From: Clostridium sp. MSJ-8
GTDB lineage: Bacteria; Bacillota; Clostridia; Clostridiales; Clostridiaceae
Direction: 5' to 3'
DNA: 64,000 nucleotides
Assembly (NCBI RefSeq): GCF_018918325.1
Contig: NZ_JAHLQH010000049.1
Span: 152,905 to 216,904, forward strand
The notes beneath the pieces were generated by a model. The model saw only the letters and a program-made list of their open reading frames with translations, did not search any database and had not been told where the DNA came from. This document shows, one piece after another, positions 18,453 to 28,248 of the stretch (position 1 is the first letter of the stretch; each line of letters begins with the position of its first letter). The position numbers and the translations under genes are program-made.

Positions 18453-19856
18453 ATGGTAAAGTATGATTTTTTGATAAAAGATAAAAAAGTGCTTAAAAAT
18501 AATAAGGTGTTAGAAATCCTTTATAAAATGTTGAATGAACTTGAAGTTTTAGTATACATTAATAAAGATCTAGCTATGGGAAGATGTAGATATATAATAG
18601 AATTTTTATATGAAAATTATGCTAGATTATATGGAGAAAGAAATATAAAATATACTAGACTTAAACAGGATAAAAAAATTAGAATTGATGGTTATAAAAA
18701 GGATTATGAGGTTAAGGCAAGTAATATTTTATCTTCTATTGAAGTAAAAGATAAAGAAACTGAGAGAATGCTAGATGAATTATATAATATTATAAAATGG
18801 ATATATTCTAAGGTATCTAATACTATAATTAATATGAGGCAGGATGGAGAAAATATTATAGATAAATCTATTTTAGATTATGAGATTATGTTTGATGATA
18901 ATAATTATCTAGAGGAGCTAAGCCTAAAAGATATAAAACATAAGAGAATAGGATTAGATATATATAATTTTACTACATACGATGATAATGTAATTATATA
19001 TGATAAAAATAAAAACATTATATTTGAAACTGTAGGAAGGACTATAGACAATAATACTAAGGAAGATATAATAGCTGAAATTAATGCAGGTATAGATGCT
19101 ATTAAGGTTGAATATGAGAAACTATATCCTTACATAGAAGCTCTAGAAGAGAGCGCTTTAAAAATTCAAGATAAAAACGTTACTATGGTCAAGGAATTAA
19201 CTGAATATGCGAATTCGTTTGATATAGAAGAAGATAGAAGAAAGGTTTTATTATCAGCATTAAATAAATTAAAAAGAGAAGAAAATAAAATACTTAATGG
19301 AATATCTGATGCACTTGACAATATTAATAGCAATATAGATGTCTTTATAGACAATTTTTTAGGATTAGAAGATATTTGTGATATGTTAATTCTTTCAAAT
19401 TATTTAGATAAAGCTATGTTAAATTTAAACTATCTAAAGGTTTTACATATTGTTTTAAAAGAAGCAGATATAGATTCAGAACGAATATGGTTATGGGAGA
19501 AGATACATAAAATAATAGATAATGCTAAAAATAATGAATTTACTGAAAGAAATTATAAGCAATTATATACGTTAAATGAAGTTAAATGTTTTTTTAATAT
19601 TTATAAGATGCAATATTTAGAAATGTCTTTTCAGTATCAGTGTGAGAGAATGTTTAGTGATTATTATGTAAATAATAATAAAAAAACAGAGTTAGAAAAT
19701 CAAAAATTATCTCAACAGGCATTAATAGCAGAAAAGACAAGCATATATAATAATAATTTATTAGAGATCTATAAAAATAGATGTAAAATATTACAGACAG
19801 TTGGCATAGGGTTTGTAGTAGTAATATTATTTTTAGTAATGTTAAATTATTTATAG
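18453..19856 (+). CDS. hypothetical helical protein with C-terminal membrane anchor
   Basis: A 467-aa Lys/Glu/Asn-rich, mostly helical protein with one hydrophobic segment at the very end (about 446–465, VGIGFVVVILFLVMLNYL), so tail-anchored by appearance. An N-terminal block (ELEVLVYINKDLAMGRCRYI) resembles a helical-bundle domain, but no family is recognised. A coiled-coil-like stretch precedes the anchor. I start at the ATG at 18453 after GAGGAG; the upstream ATG at 18426 lacks a ribosome site. It stands between a repeat block and the convergent histidine kinase gene. Confidence 0.65.
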   Translation: MVKYDFLIKDKKVLKNNKVLEILYKMLNELEVLVYINKDLAMGRCRYIIEFLYENYARLYGERNIKYTRLKQDKKIRIDGYKKDYEVKASNILSSIEVKDKETERMLDELYNIIKWIYSKVSNTIINMRQDGENIIDKSILDYEIMFDDNNYLEELSLKDIKHKRIGLDIYNFTTYDDNVIIYDKNKNIIFETVGRTIDNNTKEDIIAEINAGIDAIKVEYEKLYPYIEALEESALKIQDKNVTMVKELTEYANSFDIEEDRRKVLLSALNKLKREENKILNGISDALDNINSNIDVFIDNFLGLEDICDMLILSNYLDKAMLNLNYLKVLHIVLKEADIDSERIWLWEKIHKIIDNAKNNEFTERNYKQLYTLNEVKCFFNIYKMQYLEMSFQYQCERMFSDYYVNNNKKTELENQKLSQQALIAEKTSIYNNNLLEIYKNRCKILQTVGIGFVVVILFLVMLNYL

Positions 19857-19906
19857 GCTCTCTAAATTAAAGTATAAACATTACTTATATTCCTTACTTA
19901 AGTAAC

Positions 19907-21196
19907 TTATAGAAAAAGTTTAATAGAGAATGTAGTACCACCACCTAAAGTATCAGATACAGATAAGGTGCCTTTAAGTAGTTTTATTATTTCATGTGCT
20001 ATAGATAATCCTAAACCAAAATTACTTTTACTATTTCTAGAGTTATCCACTCTATAGAATGGTTCAAATATGTGAATTTTATCTGTATCACTTATGCCTA
20101 TTCCATTATCAATAACTAATATTTCTATATATGTATTAGTTAATTGAAGTTTCAGAGTTACTGTTCCATTGACTTTGCAATAATTAAATGCATTATTAAT
20201 TAGAATGGATAGTACTTGAATTAACCTTTCTTTATCGCATATATATCTAGGAAAAATAGTATCTTCAATATCTAAAACAAAATTAATAGATTTTTCTTTT
20301 GCCATAATTTCAAAATATTCATAACTATCAATTACTATTGTATCTATTTCTTCTTCATTTAGATTGATACTCCAACTATTTGCATTTGCACTAGCTAAAA
20401 GCAACATGTCATTAATCAAATTAGACATTCTATTACCTTCTGAATTAATAGTTTGTATAAATCTATTACTTTCTTCTAGTGTTTTAGTTTTCTTTAAGGC
20501 AGATGCGCTAGATAGAATAACTGCTAGAGGAGATCTTAATTCATGAGATGCAGCAGCAATAAACCTGTCTTGTCTTTTTTTGCTATCTATAATAGGTGCA
20601 ATAGCTTTTTTAGAAAATAGATAAGCAAATATAGTTAATAATATAATAGCAAAAAAATCTATTAATATATAAAATATTATTTGACGATGTAGTTGTTTAT
20701 AATAATTATCTAGAGAATGCATTAAAACAACAGAAATATAACTATCGTTTTTGGGAATTAGTCCCAATGAAATAAAAAATTTTTGGTTTTTAAATACTGT
20801 GGTAAAATCTATACTTGTATATATCTTAAGATTAAGTTCGGTATCGTTTATGTCAAAAGAATATTTTTCTTTTCCGATTTTAATACATTTATCAACTAAT
20901 TTTTTATAATTTTTATCTGTATGAAATTCAGTGATTTTAAGTGGTGTATTATTTTCAGATATATACATGGTGTAATTGCCATTGAATTCTGATTGTGTAA
21001 GCCATTGAAGAGATAAAGTCTCTTGAGCTTGTATGTATGAATAGCATGATGTTGCATTATTAGTAAATGTATTATAATCTGTTGTATATAAGTTCTTCTG
21101 GAAGAAACTTAAAGCTATTGTTGACGTTAATACAAGTATTATACTAGTTATGATTGTGCATATTAGTGTTAAGTTTATTTGAAGTTTTTTAAACAT
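19907..21196 (-). CDS. sensor histidine kinase
   Basis: A 429-aa membrane kinase. TM1 is at about 8–32, an extracellular sensor domain at 33–170, and TM2 at about 173–195. The HisKA domain carries SHELRSPLAVI (phosphoacceptor H218), and an HATPase_c domain has N (LINNAFNYC), G1 (VIDNGIGIS) and G2 (FGLGLSIAHEI) boxes. There is no recognisable HAMP domain. The gene overlaps the response regulator by 8 bp. The divergent lipoprotein/ABC locus is the likely target. The signal is unknown and could be the same ligand the lipoproteins bind. Confidence 0.93.
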   Translation of the reverse strand: MFKKLQINLTLICTIITSIILVLTSTIALSFFQKNLYTTDYNTFTNNATSCYSYIQAQETLSLQWLTQSEFNGNYTMYISENNTPLKITEFHTDKNYKKLVDKCIKIGKEKYSFDINDTELNLKIYTSIDFTTVFKNQKFFISLGLIPKNDSYISVVLMHSLDNYYKQLHRQIIFYILIDFFAIILLTIFAYLFSKKAIAPIIDSKKRQDRFIAAASHELRSPLAVILSSASALKKTKTLEESNRFIQTINSEGNRMSNLINDMLLLASANANSWSINLNEEEIDTIVIDSYEYFEIMAKEKSINFVLDIEDTIFPRYICDKERLIQVLSILINNAFNYCKVNGTVTLKLQLTNTYIEILVIDNGIGISDTDKIHIFEPFYRVDNSRNSKSNFGLGLSIAHEIIKLLKGTLSVSDTLGGGTTFSIKLFL

Positions 21197-21872
21197 CTTT
21201 TTTCTCCAGTCTATAGCCTATTCCGCGTATAGTTTTTATTGTTAAATTGCTTCCTATTGATTTTAATCTTCTTCTAACAAGATAAATATAGTTATCTAGG
21301 TTGCCATCTTCTACTTCAGCATAACTTCCCCATACATAAGATAATAATTTTTCTCTTGATAGAGTAGAATTGGGATATTTTAGAAAGAAAGAAAATAAAG
21401 CTCCTTCTTTTTTAGATAATGAGCATGAATTGTTACCACAAGATAGGATACGTTTATTTTCTTCGTAAGATATATCTAAGTAATTAATTATATCAGCAGT
21501 ATCTGTAATTTGCTTAGGTCTTCTAGTTATACATCTTATTCTAGCCATAAGTTCTTGAAAATCAAATGGTTTAATGACATAATCATCAGCTCCAGTATCA
21601 AGACCTAAAATTCTATCGTTAATAGTGCTTAAAGCAGTAAGCATAATAATAGGAGTTGATATTTTGGCTTCTCTTGCTTTTTTTAAGATTGATATTCCAT
21701 CTAAGCTAGGTAGCATTCTATCTAATATGATTAAATCATGGTTATCATTTAAAATATATGTTAATCCATCTTCACCATCATTACAAATATCTATATCAAA
21801 ATTCTCATTAATAAATTCAAATTTTAATGCTTCACATAATTTTATGTCGTCTTCAATTAATAGTATTTTCAT
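21189..21872 (-). CDS. OmpR/PhoB-family response regulator
   Basis: The receiver domain (about 1–115) has the acidic pair D8/D9, phosphoacceptor D51 (LIILDRMLPSLDG) and K101 (IKPFDF). A winged-helix Trans_reg_C domain follows (about 130–225) with SKKEGALFSFFLKYPN and the terminal RTIRGIGYRLE. It forms one transcription unit with the kinase. Regulators of this class bind 11-bp-spaced direct repeats, and two such sites lie upstream of the divergent lipoprotein genes (22006 and 22797). Confidence 0.94.
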   Translation of the reverse strand: MKILLIEDDIKLCEALKFEFINENFDIDICNDGEDGLTYILNDNHDLIILDRMLPSLDGISILKKAREAKISTPIIMLTALSTINDRILGLDTGADDYVIKPFDFQELMARIRCITRRPKQITDTADIINYLDISYEENKRILSCGNNSCSLSKKEGALFSFFLKYPNSTLSREKLLSYVWGSYAEVEDGNLDNYIYLVRRRLKSIGSNLTIKTIRGIGYRLEKKDV

Positions 21873-22005
21873 TAAGTATCACGCCCTTCAGTAGATATTA
21901 TATCAAAAAGTTCGTAATATTTAATAAAAATTTGTCTATAAATTGCATAAAAATTATTTATTATGTGCTATATATCATTAAAAATGAGAAATAATATATA
22001 GTATT

Positions 22006-22038
22006 TTAGAGAAAACTTAGAGATTAAATTGTTATAAT
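22006..22038 (+). promoter_or_regulatory. direct-repeat activator site plus -10 box before lipoprotein 1
   Basis: TTAGAGA at 22006–22012 is repeated 11 bp later at 22017–22023, and TATAAT lies at 22033–22038. A third TTAGAGA at 22050–22056 is in phase (33 bp, three times 11). The repeats occupy the -35 region, where a PhoB-type activator would sit. The identical arrangement recurs at 22797–22829. Confidence 0.72.
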
Positions 22039-22069
22039 TTTAGATGAAATTAGAGATTGGGGTGTTATC

Positions 22070-22738
22070 ATGAAGAAGGTTACAATAATAATTACAGTTA
22101 TGTTTATGGTATTTTTCTTGTTAACTGTAGGAATAGGTTGCAAAGATATAAGAGTAAAGTCAGAACATAGTTATGTAGAAGATGAGTATTCTTTTCCTGA
22201 TAATATACAAGATATATTAGATGTATCAATGCTTGATAATGGTAAACTTGCAGTGATTGGAAGAGCGTATTTAAAAAATAGTACATTTAGTGATAATATT
22301 GATGAACCATTAAGATATTATGAATCTAGTGATAATGGAGAATCGTGGAGAGAGAAAAAGCTAAGAATACCTAAGAAGAATGATGAAAAATTTATAGAAT
22401 ATGAGGAAGGAAAAATTTTAGGAGATGGTTCATTTATATTTTCTATAAGGGAATATACTAAACAAGAATTAATCAAAATTGATTCTATAAAAACAATAAG
22501 TGAAGATGAGGATAAAGAAAACAGAGATAATAATCCTATTAGAATAGTAAGAGGAGATTCAAAGGGAAATTTGACAGAGATACCAAGTGACAAATTGCCT
22601 ATAAATGAATATAAGATAGAGGCGGTTAATAACAGATATGTATATTTAAGAAAAGATGACTCATTAGAGATAATACAATTTGACATAGATAATGAAGAGA
22701 TTACTAATATAATAAGTTTAGATAATAAACGTCAATAG
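22070..22738 (+). CDS. short Asp-box lipoprotein, truncated paralogue of the next gene
   Basis: A 222-aa lipoprotein: the signal peptide ends in lipobox VGIGC (Cys about 24). The body matches the N-terminal part of the next protein (DEYSF...ILDVSMLDNGKLAVIG; RYYESSDNGESWREKK; EYEEGKILGDGSFIFSIREYT). SSDNGESW is a BNR/Asp-box of sialidase-type β-propellers. It stops before the solute-binding domain, so it is either a dedicated propeller protein or a relic of duplication. The ATG follows GGGGTG. It has its own copy of the direct-repeat promoter. Confidence 0.75.
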   Translation: MKKVTIIITVMFMVFFLLTVGIGCKDIRVKSEHSYVEDEYSFPDNIQDILDVSMLDNGKLAVIGRAYLKNSTFSDNIDEPLRYYESSDNGESWREKKLRIPKKNDEKFIEYEEGKILGDGSFIFSIREYTKQELIKIDSIKTISEDEDKENRDNNPIRIVRGDSKGNLTEIPSDKLPINEYKIEAVNNRYVYLRKDDSLEIIQFDIDNEEITNIISLDNKRQ

Positions 22739-22796
22739 AAAATATGGATTTTATTCAATTGAGAATATATTATTATTATAAGCATAGGTTGTAAAT

Positions 22797-22829
22797 TTAG
22801 AGAAATTTTAGAGATTACATTGATATAAT
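22797..22829 (+). promoter_or_regulatory. direct-repeat activator site plus -10 box before lipoprotein 2
   Basis: TTAGAGA at 22797–22803 and 22808–22814 (11-bp spacing) with TATAAT at 22824–22829. The 16-bp distance from the second repeat to the -10 box equals that at 22017/22033. This duplicated architecture points to a shared regulator, most simply the adjacent OmpR-type protein. Confidence 0.75.
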
Positions 22830-22861
22830 TTAACCGTAGGGTTAAGGAGGAAACTAGATAA

Positions 22862-25246
22862 ATGAATATATTGAAAAGGCTAACTATTATTTTTATAATA
22901 ATGATTCTTTTAATTACAATGATATCTGGGTGCAAAGATGGAAAAAAAGAACCAAAATCAAAGGGAAGGTATGTAGAGGAAGAATATAAATTTATAGATG
23001 GAATGACATATATATTAGACATAAAAGTTATGGATAATGGCAAAATAGCATTGCTAGGACAAATAAATAATGAAAGTAAAGATAGTTTTACTATAGATAA
23101 GACTAGATATTATGAGTCGACTGATAATGGACAAAGCTGGACAGAAAAAGAAGTTAATTTGCCATCAAAAATAGATGATAAATTTTTAAATTATGAACAA
23201 GGGGAAATATTAGATGATGGGTCTTTTGTATTTATAGTAAATGAATACACTCAAGAAGACATAGATAAAATAAATGAAGAAATGCAATCATTTGAAGATA
23301 AAACAAACATAAATGAAGAGTACGTAGAAGAGGAGTATGATCAAAGTATTTCTTCATCAAATATATCTAAACTTGTTAAAATTGATAGAAAAGGAAATAT
23401 TACAGAAATACATGATGACAATATAAATATAAATGATACAGGAATATTAGGAGAAGAAAATGGTTATTTATATCTTAATACTTATGATAAACCCAATATA
23501 ATTCAAATGGATATTAATGAAAATAAAGTTATAAGAATTATAAAAACAGAAGGAGATTATATTGGAGAGGCAATTATATTAAATAATAGGATATATGTCA
23601 ACAACTATGATAATGTAATAGAATATAATACAGAAGATGGAAGCAAAATAGGTAAAGATAATATGCTATCTAAGAATACAATGTCGAATTTGACCTATGC
23701 TATTAGTTCGGATAAAAAGACTTTATATCAAGCAGGAGAGGATGGTGTATATAGCTATTCTGTAGGAAATAAAATAAATGAACAATTAATAGATGGTAGT
23801 ATGACAACTTTTGGAGATGATGATTACATAATAGATAAATTTTTAGAGACAGCAGATAATGAGTTTCTTGCAGTTTTTTACAATTCGTCTGGAAATAAAA
23901 TTATAATGAAGCATTATTATTATGATAAAGATGTAGATAGTAAACCAGATAAAGAACTAACGGTATATTCTTTATATGAAGATTCTTATTTGAAGCAAAA
24001 TATAGTTAAATATCAAAAAGAACATTCGGATGTATATATAAATTATGAAATAGGAATAGACACTAATGATAATGAGGATGATATGCCTAGCGAAAGTGAT
24101 GCAATAAAAACTCTTAATACTGAAATAATGGCAGGAAAAGGTCCAGATATAATATATTTAGATGGTTTGCAAGAAAATTCATATATAGATAAAGGGCTAC
24201 TTGTAGATCTCTCAGATGTAGCAAATAGTTTTAAGGATAAAGAATACCTGACTAAAATATTAAAAGGTAGCAGTGTAAATGGGAAGATATATTCGTTGTC
24301 TATGTATTTTAGAATTCCAGTGATATTTAATAATACTAATAAAAATGTAAGTAATTTAAATGAGTTAGCAGAAGCAGCTAGTGAAGTTAAAGGAAGCTAT
24401 AAAGGTGATATAGTATTACCTATTGAAGCAGATGAAATGCTTTATTATTTTTATAAAACTTGTGGAGTAGGAATTCTAAATGAAGATAGAACACTTAATG
24501 AAGAAAAACTAAAAGAATATTTAGAAGATGTAAAAACAATATATACAGCATCTAAAGATAGTCATTTAGAAAGTACTATAAAAGAACATAAAGAAATACT
24601 TGATAATTATGGTAAATGTAGTGATGCAACAGAAGAGAGCTTTGCAAAAAGTATGTATTTTGATAACTATTTAAATTGGGATGTTACAGCTGCTTTAGAT
24701 GAAATACCAGCTTTTTCACTATGTACATTATATTCTACTCAAGATGTTGTTACTTACAATAAAATTATACAAGGATATTCTAGTTTAAATTATTCAAAGT
24801 GGCTAGGTTTAGATAATAAATCAATAATGAATTTGGGCAAGATAGGGATATCATCTAAGAGCAAAGAACAAGAATTAGCTAAACATTTTATAAAGACATT
24901 ATTTAGTGAAAAATATCAAAATAATTCTAGAGATTCTATGAATTTTTCTGTAAATAAGAAAATATTAAAACAATCATTGCAAGATGAAGAAACTTTATCA
25001 GGAACTATGGAATGGCTTAGCCAAGATGGAGATGAAGATGTGTGGATAGATATGGAGCCTCTTAAATCTGAAGAAGTAGATAAATTTATAGAAATGGTTG
25101 ATTCATATGGTGGTTCTAAAGATGCTGATACTAAGATAATTGATGACACAATAGAAGATATGGTTTCTTATGTTAAGGGGGAAAAAAATATGGATGAAAC
25201 ATTAGCTATAATAAACAAAAAATTAAAGGTTTATTTATCAGAATAG
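22862..25246 (+). CDS. solute-binding lipoprotein with N-terminal Asp-box propeller
   Basis: A 794-aa lipoprotein (lipobox MISGC). The N-terminal half (about 30–345) is strand-rich with an Asp-box (STDNGQSW) and looks like a β-propeller. From about residue 355 (DKELTVYSLYEDSYLKQNIVKYQKEH) it becomes an ABC extracellular solute-binding protein of family 1 type (AGKGPDIIYLDG). Such proteins deliver sugars or oligosaccharides to the permeases encoded next. The fusion is unusual, and the propeller might recognise or hold a glycan. The ribosome site TAAGGAGG is followed by 9 nt before the ATG. It is the first gene of a long operon and has its own regulated promoter. Confidence 0.83.
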   Translation: MNILKRLTIIFIIMILLITMISGCKDGKKEPKSKGRYVEEEYKFIDGMTYILDIKVMDNGKIALLGQINNESKDSFTIDKTRYYESTDNGQSWTEKEVNLPSKIDDKFLNYEQGEILDDGSFVFIVNEYTQEDIDKINEEMQSFEDKTNINEEYVEEEYDQSISSSNISKLVKIDRKGNITEIHDDNININDTGILGEENGYLYLNTYDKPNIIQMDINENKVIRIIKTEGDYIGEAIILNNRIYVNNYDNVIEYNTEDGSKIGKDNMLSKNTMSNLTYAISSDKKTLYQAGEDGVYSYSVGNKINEQLIDGSMTTFGDDDYIIDKFLETADNEFLAVFYNSSGNKIIMKHYYYDKDVDSKPDKELTVYSLYEDSYLKQNIVKYQKEHSDVYINYEIGIDTNDNEDDMPSESDAIKTLNTEIMAGKGPDIIYLDGLQENSYIDKGLLVDLSDVANSFKDKEYLTKILKGSSVNGKIYSLSMYFRIPVIFNNTNKNVSNLNELAEAASEVKGSYKGDIVLPIEADEMLYYFYKTCGVGILNEDRTLNEEKLKEYLEDVKTIYTASKDSHLESTIKEHKEILDNYGKCSDATEESFAKSMYFDNYLNWDVTAALDEIPAFSLCTLYSTQDVVTYNKIIQGYSSLNYSKWLGLDNKSIMNLGKIGISSKSKEQELAKHFIKTLFSEKYQNNSRDSMNFSVNKKILKQSLQDEETLSGTMEWLSQDGDEDVWIDMEPLKSEEVDKFIEMVDSYGGSKDADTKIIDDTIEDMVSYVKGEKNMDETLAIINKKLKVYLSE

Positions 25247-25260
25247 GAAAGGGCATTTTA

Positions 25261-26133
25261 ATGAGAAATATTATGAAAAAAAATAAAAATAACTTTATAA
25301 AAGAAAAATTTAATAAAAAAGCTCTTATATTTATTCTACCAAGTATTATAGGTGTAAGTATTTTTATGTTAATACCATTTATTGATGTGTTTATAAGATC
25401 ATTTCAAAATGAAGTTCTTAGAGATTTTGTTTTCTTAGATAATTATAAAGAAATATTTACTAATGATGCTTTTAAACTTGCTAGTAAAAATACAATAAGA
25501 TTTGTGTTAGTGTGTATACCATTATTACTTATAATTTCTCTTGTAATAGCAGTTATAATTAATAGATTCTTTAGAAATTCAGAGAGGCTTACTACAGCAT
25601 TTCTTATTCCTATGGCTATACCTATAGCTTCAGTGGTTCTTATATGGAAAATTGTATTTCATGAGCATGGACTATTAAATAGTTTATTAAATGATGTAGG
25701 AATACATGGAATAGATTGGATGAATAGTAAATATGCTTTTTGGGTTCTTGTAGTAACCTATATATGGAAAAACATGGGCTATACAATAATATTATGGATG
25801 GCAGGATTAAGTGTTATACCAAATGAAGTATATGAAGCTGCAAGAGTAGATGGCGCATCAGAAGTGAAATGCTTTACTAAAATTACATTACCAATACTTA
25901 AACCAACATTGTATACAATTACTGTATTATCATTATTAAATTCATTTAAGGTATTTAGAGAAGCATATCTTATAGCAGGAAATTATCCTGATGAAAGCAT
26001 GTATATGTTACAGCATACATTTAATAACTGGTTTAGAGATTTAGCTTTTGGAAAAATATCAGCAGCTTCTATTGTTATGGCAGCTGTAACATTAGTTTTA
26101 ATATTATTTTTGCAAAAGAGTTGGGAGAAGTAA
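25261..26133 (+). CDS. sugar ABC transporter permease (MalF/UgpA type)
   Basis: A 290-aa inner-membrane permease with six predicted helices. The EAA loop that contacts the ATPase is visible: YEAARVDGASEVKCFTKITLPIL (residues about 194–216). It forms a heterodimer with the next gene product and works with the lipoprotein upstream. It lies 14 bp after that gene. No transport ATPase is encoded in the window, so it may use a shared MsmK-type ATPase elsewhere. Confidence 0.93.
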   Translation: MRNIMKKNKNNFIKEKFNKKALIFILPSIIGVSIFMLIPFIDVFIRSFQNEVLRDFVFLDNYKEIFTNDAFKLASKNTIRFVLVCIPLLLIISLVIAVIINRFFRNSERLTTAFLIPMAIPIASVVLIWKIVFHEHGLLNSLLNDVGIHGIDWMNSKYAFWVLVVTYIWKNMGYTIILWMAGLSVIPNEVYEAARVDGASEVKCFTKITLPILKPTLYTITVLSLLNSFKVFREAYLIAGNYPDESMYMLQHTFNNWFRDLAFGKISAASIVMAAVTLVLILFLQKSWEK

Positions 26134-26136
26134 GAT

Positions 26137-26979
26137 ATGAAGAAAAAGATAATAAAATTTATAATAATTGCACTTGCAGTGTTTATGATTGTTCCAATAA
26201 TATTCATAATAGTTGGATCTATTACTAGTCCAGAAGAATTAAAGGATTATTTAGGTCCAGTCCTTCAAAATAAAGAAGGTTTTGCAACATTACCGCTTTT
26301 ACCTAATTATCCTACACTTAAATCGCTAGTAAAGTTGCTTTTAGATAGTCCAGAATTTTTTGTTATGTTTTGGAACTCTTTACTTATGGTCTTTTTTGTT
26401 TTGTTAGGACAAGCACTTATTGCTACTCCAGCAGCATGGGCATTTGCTCAATATAAGTTTCCATGTAGAAAAGCATTATTTACTTTATATATAGTGGCTA
26501 TGCTTATGCCATTTCAAGTTACAATGTTATCATCTTATTTAGTTTTAGATAAGTTTCATATGATTAATACGACTCTTAGTTTAATAGTGCCAGGAATATT
26601 TTCAACATTTCCAGTATTTATAATGTATAGATTTTTTGAAAATGTACCTAAGGATGTCATAGAAGCAGCTAGAATAGATGGCGCTAGCGAATTTAAGATA
26701 TTCTTCAAAATTGGATTGCCATTAGGTATTCCTGGAATAATATCTTCAATGATATTAGGTTTTATAGAATATTGGAACTTAATAGAACAACCAATAACAT
26801 TTATAAAAGATCAGAGTAAATGGCCATTATCTTTATTTTTACCAAATATAAGCTTGGAAAATGCTGATATGGCATTTATAGCATCACTAGTAACATTATT
26901 TACTTCACTTGTGATTTTCTTCGCAGGTCAAAAGTATTTAAAACAAGGAATATCAGCAACTTGTGGAAAGGAAGAATAA
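26137..26979 (+). CDS. carbohydrate ABC transporter permease (MalG/UgpE type)
   Basis: A 280-aa partner permease with an N-terminal helix (IIIALAVFMIVPIIFIIVG) and the EAA loop IEAARIDGASEFKIFFKIGL. It starts 3 bp after the first permease and is translationally linked. Its substrate is inferred to be a sugar from family membership. Confidence 0.93.
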   Translation: MKKKIIKFIIIALAVFMIVPIIFIIVGSITSPEELKDYLGPVLQNKEGFATLPLLPNYPTLKSLVKLLLDSPEFFVMFWNSLLMVFFVLLGQALIATPAAWAFAQYKFPCRKALFTLYIVAMLMPFQVTMLSSYLVLDKFHMINTTLSLIVPGIFSTFPVFIMYRFFENVPKDVIEAARIDGASEFKIFFKIGLPLGIPGIISSMILGFIEYWNLIEQPITFIKDQSKWPLSLFLPNISLENADMAFIASLVTLFTSLVIFFAGQKYLKQGISATCGKEE

Positions 26980-26982
26980 TTT

Positions 26983-28248
26983 ATGAAAATAAAAGACATA
27001 ATTAATTATAAAATAAAAAAAGAAATAAAAGATAAGTATAAAGCTATAAATATACTAGCATATTTTTTACTTATAATGCTTGGATTAACATTGTTATCTA
27101 GATTCTCGGATTCACTTACTATTCCAAAAGTACAAACAACCAATGGAAATAGAGGAACTATTGATCACGAAATATCTGGAGAAGGAATGATATATCAAAA
27201 TAGTAGTAATTCAGTAAACTTAATGGAAGGTCTGAAAATAAATTCAATTGATGTTGCTGAAGGAACATCAGTTAATGTAGGAGATACATTATTAACTTTA
27301 GATATGGATACATTAAATACTGTGTTAGCTTCTCTTGAAAAAGAATTAGAATCATCTAAGCTTGCTTATAATAGAGCTGTAGAAGATCAAAAAAATGCAG
27401 AAATTAAGATAAATAAACAAATATCAGATGCTAAAAGTGCTATGGACAAGGCACAAAGTGATATGAATAATGCTCAAGATGAGGAAAAAGAACAATATAG
27501 ACAAGAGTATGAAGCTAAAAAATCAGAGTATGAAGAATTGGTAAATGGTAAGGATGAAACTTTATTATCATATAAAAGAGCAGTAGAAGATGCAAAGAAC
27601 CAAGATAATTCAGAAGTATCTGAAAAAGTACAAAAGCTTACTGAGATAAAAAATGCAGGTGGTAAATTAACTGCACCTACTTCAGGAACAATTATAGAAA
27701 TAACTGCTGAAAAAGGTGGAACTACTCAAGGGGGAAGTGTTATATCATTATCTAATTCTGAAGTGGAAAATCTTCTTACAGTACAAATATCAAAAGATGA
27801 AAAAAAATCTATAAAAGTAGGACAGAAAGTGGATGTGACAATAGATGATGATAGTACTTATATGTCTAACGTAAAAATAGCATCTATAAAAGTTAATTCT
27901 GAAAATTCAGAGATGTTAGATGTTACTGTAAAGCTACCTGTTGGGCAAGGTACTATTGGAGAATATGGCAAAATAACTGTTCCAGCAGAGAGTAAAGAGT
28001 ATGATGTAATATTGCCACTTGAAGCTATTCATCAAGATGGTAATAAATATTATGTGTTAGTTGTAACTGATAAAGACACTGTATTAGGTAGTCAAAAAAT
28101 TGCATCAAAGGTTGAAGTATCTATTGCTGATAAAAATGGAGATAGTGTTGCACTAAAGGATTCAGCTATATCTTCTTATGATGAAGTAATAGTATCATCT
28201 AATAAAGATATAAAGGATGGAGACAGAATAAGAAAGGAGGATAAATAA
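26983..28248 (+). CDS. HlyD/MacA-like periplasmic adaptor protein
   Basis: A 421-aa protein anchored by one N-terminal helix (about 25–43). A lipoyl-like half (EGLKINSIDVAEGTSVNVGD), a long coiled-coil hairpin (about 110–215, KAQSDMNNAQDEEKEQYRQ) and the second lipoyl half (GKLTAPTSGTIIEI) with β-barrel follow. This is the membrane-fusion architecture of MacA/HlyD. Such adaptors normally pair with a MacB-type ABC exporter. Here the next gene supplies only a MacB-like extracellular domain. It overlaps that gene by 1 bp. Confidence 0.87.
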   Translation: MKIKDIINYKIKKEIKDKYKAINILAYFLLIMLGLTLLSRFSDSLTIPKVQTTNGNRGTIDHEISGEGMIYQNSSNSVNLMEGLKINSIDVAEGTSVNVGDTLLTLDMDTLNTVLASLEKELESSKLAYNRAVEDQKNAEIKINKQISDAKSAMDKAQSDMNNAQDEEKEQYRQEYEAKKSEYEELVNGKDETLLSYKRAVEDAKNQDNSEVSEKVQKLTEIKNAGGKLTAPTSGTIIEITAEKGGTTQGGSVISLSNSEVENLLTVQISKDEKKSIKVGQKVDVTIDDDSTYMSNVKIASIKVNSENSEMLDVTVKLPVGQGTIGEYGKITVPAESKEYDVILPLEAIHQDGNKYYVLVVTDKDTVLGSQKIASKVEVSIADKNGDSVALKDSAISSYDEVIVSSNKDIKDGDRIRKEDK

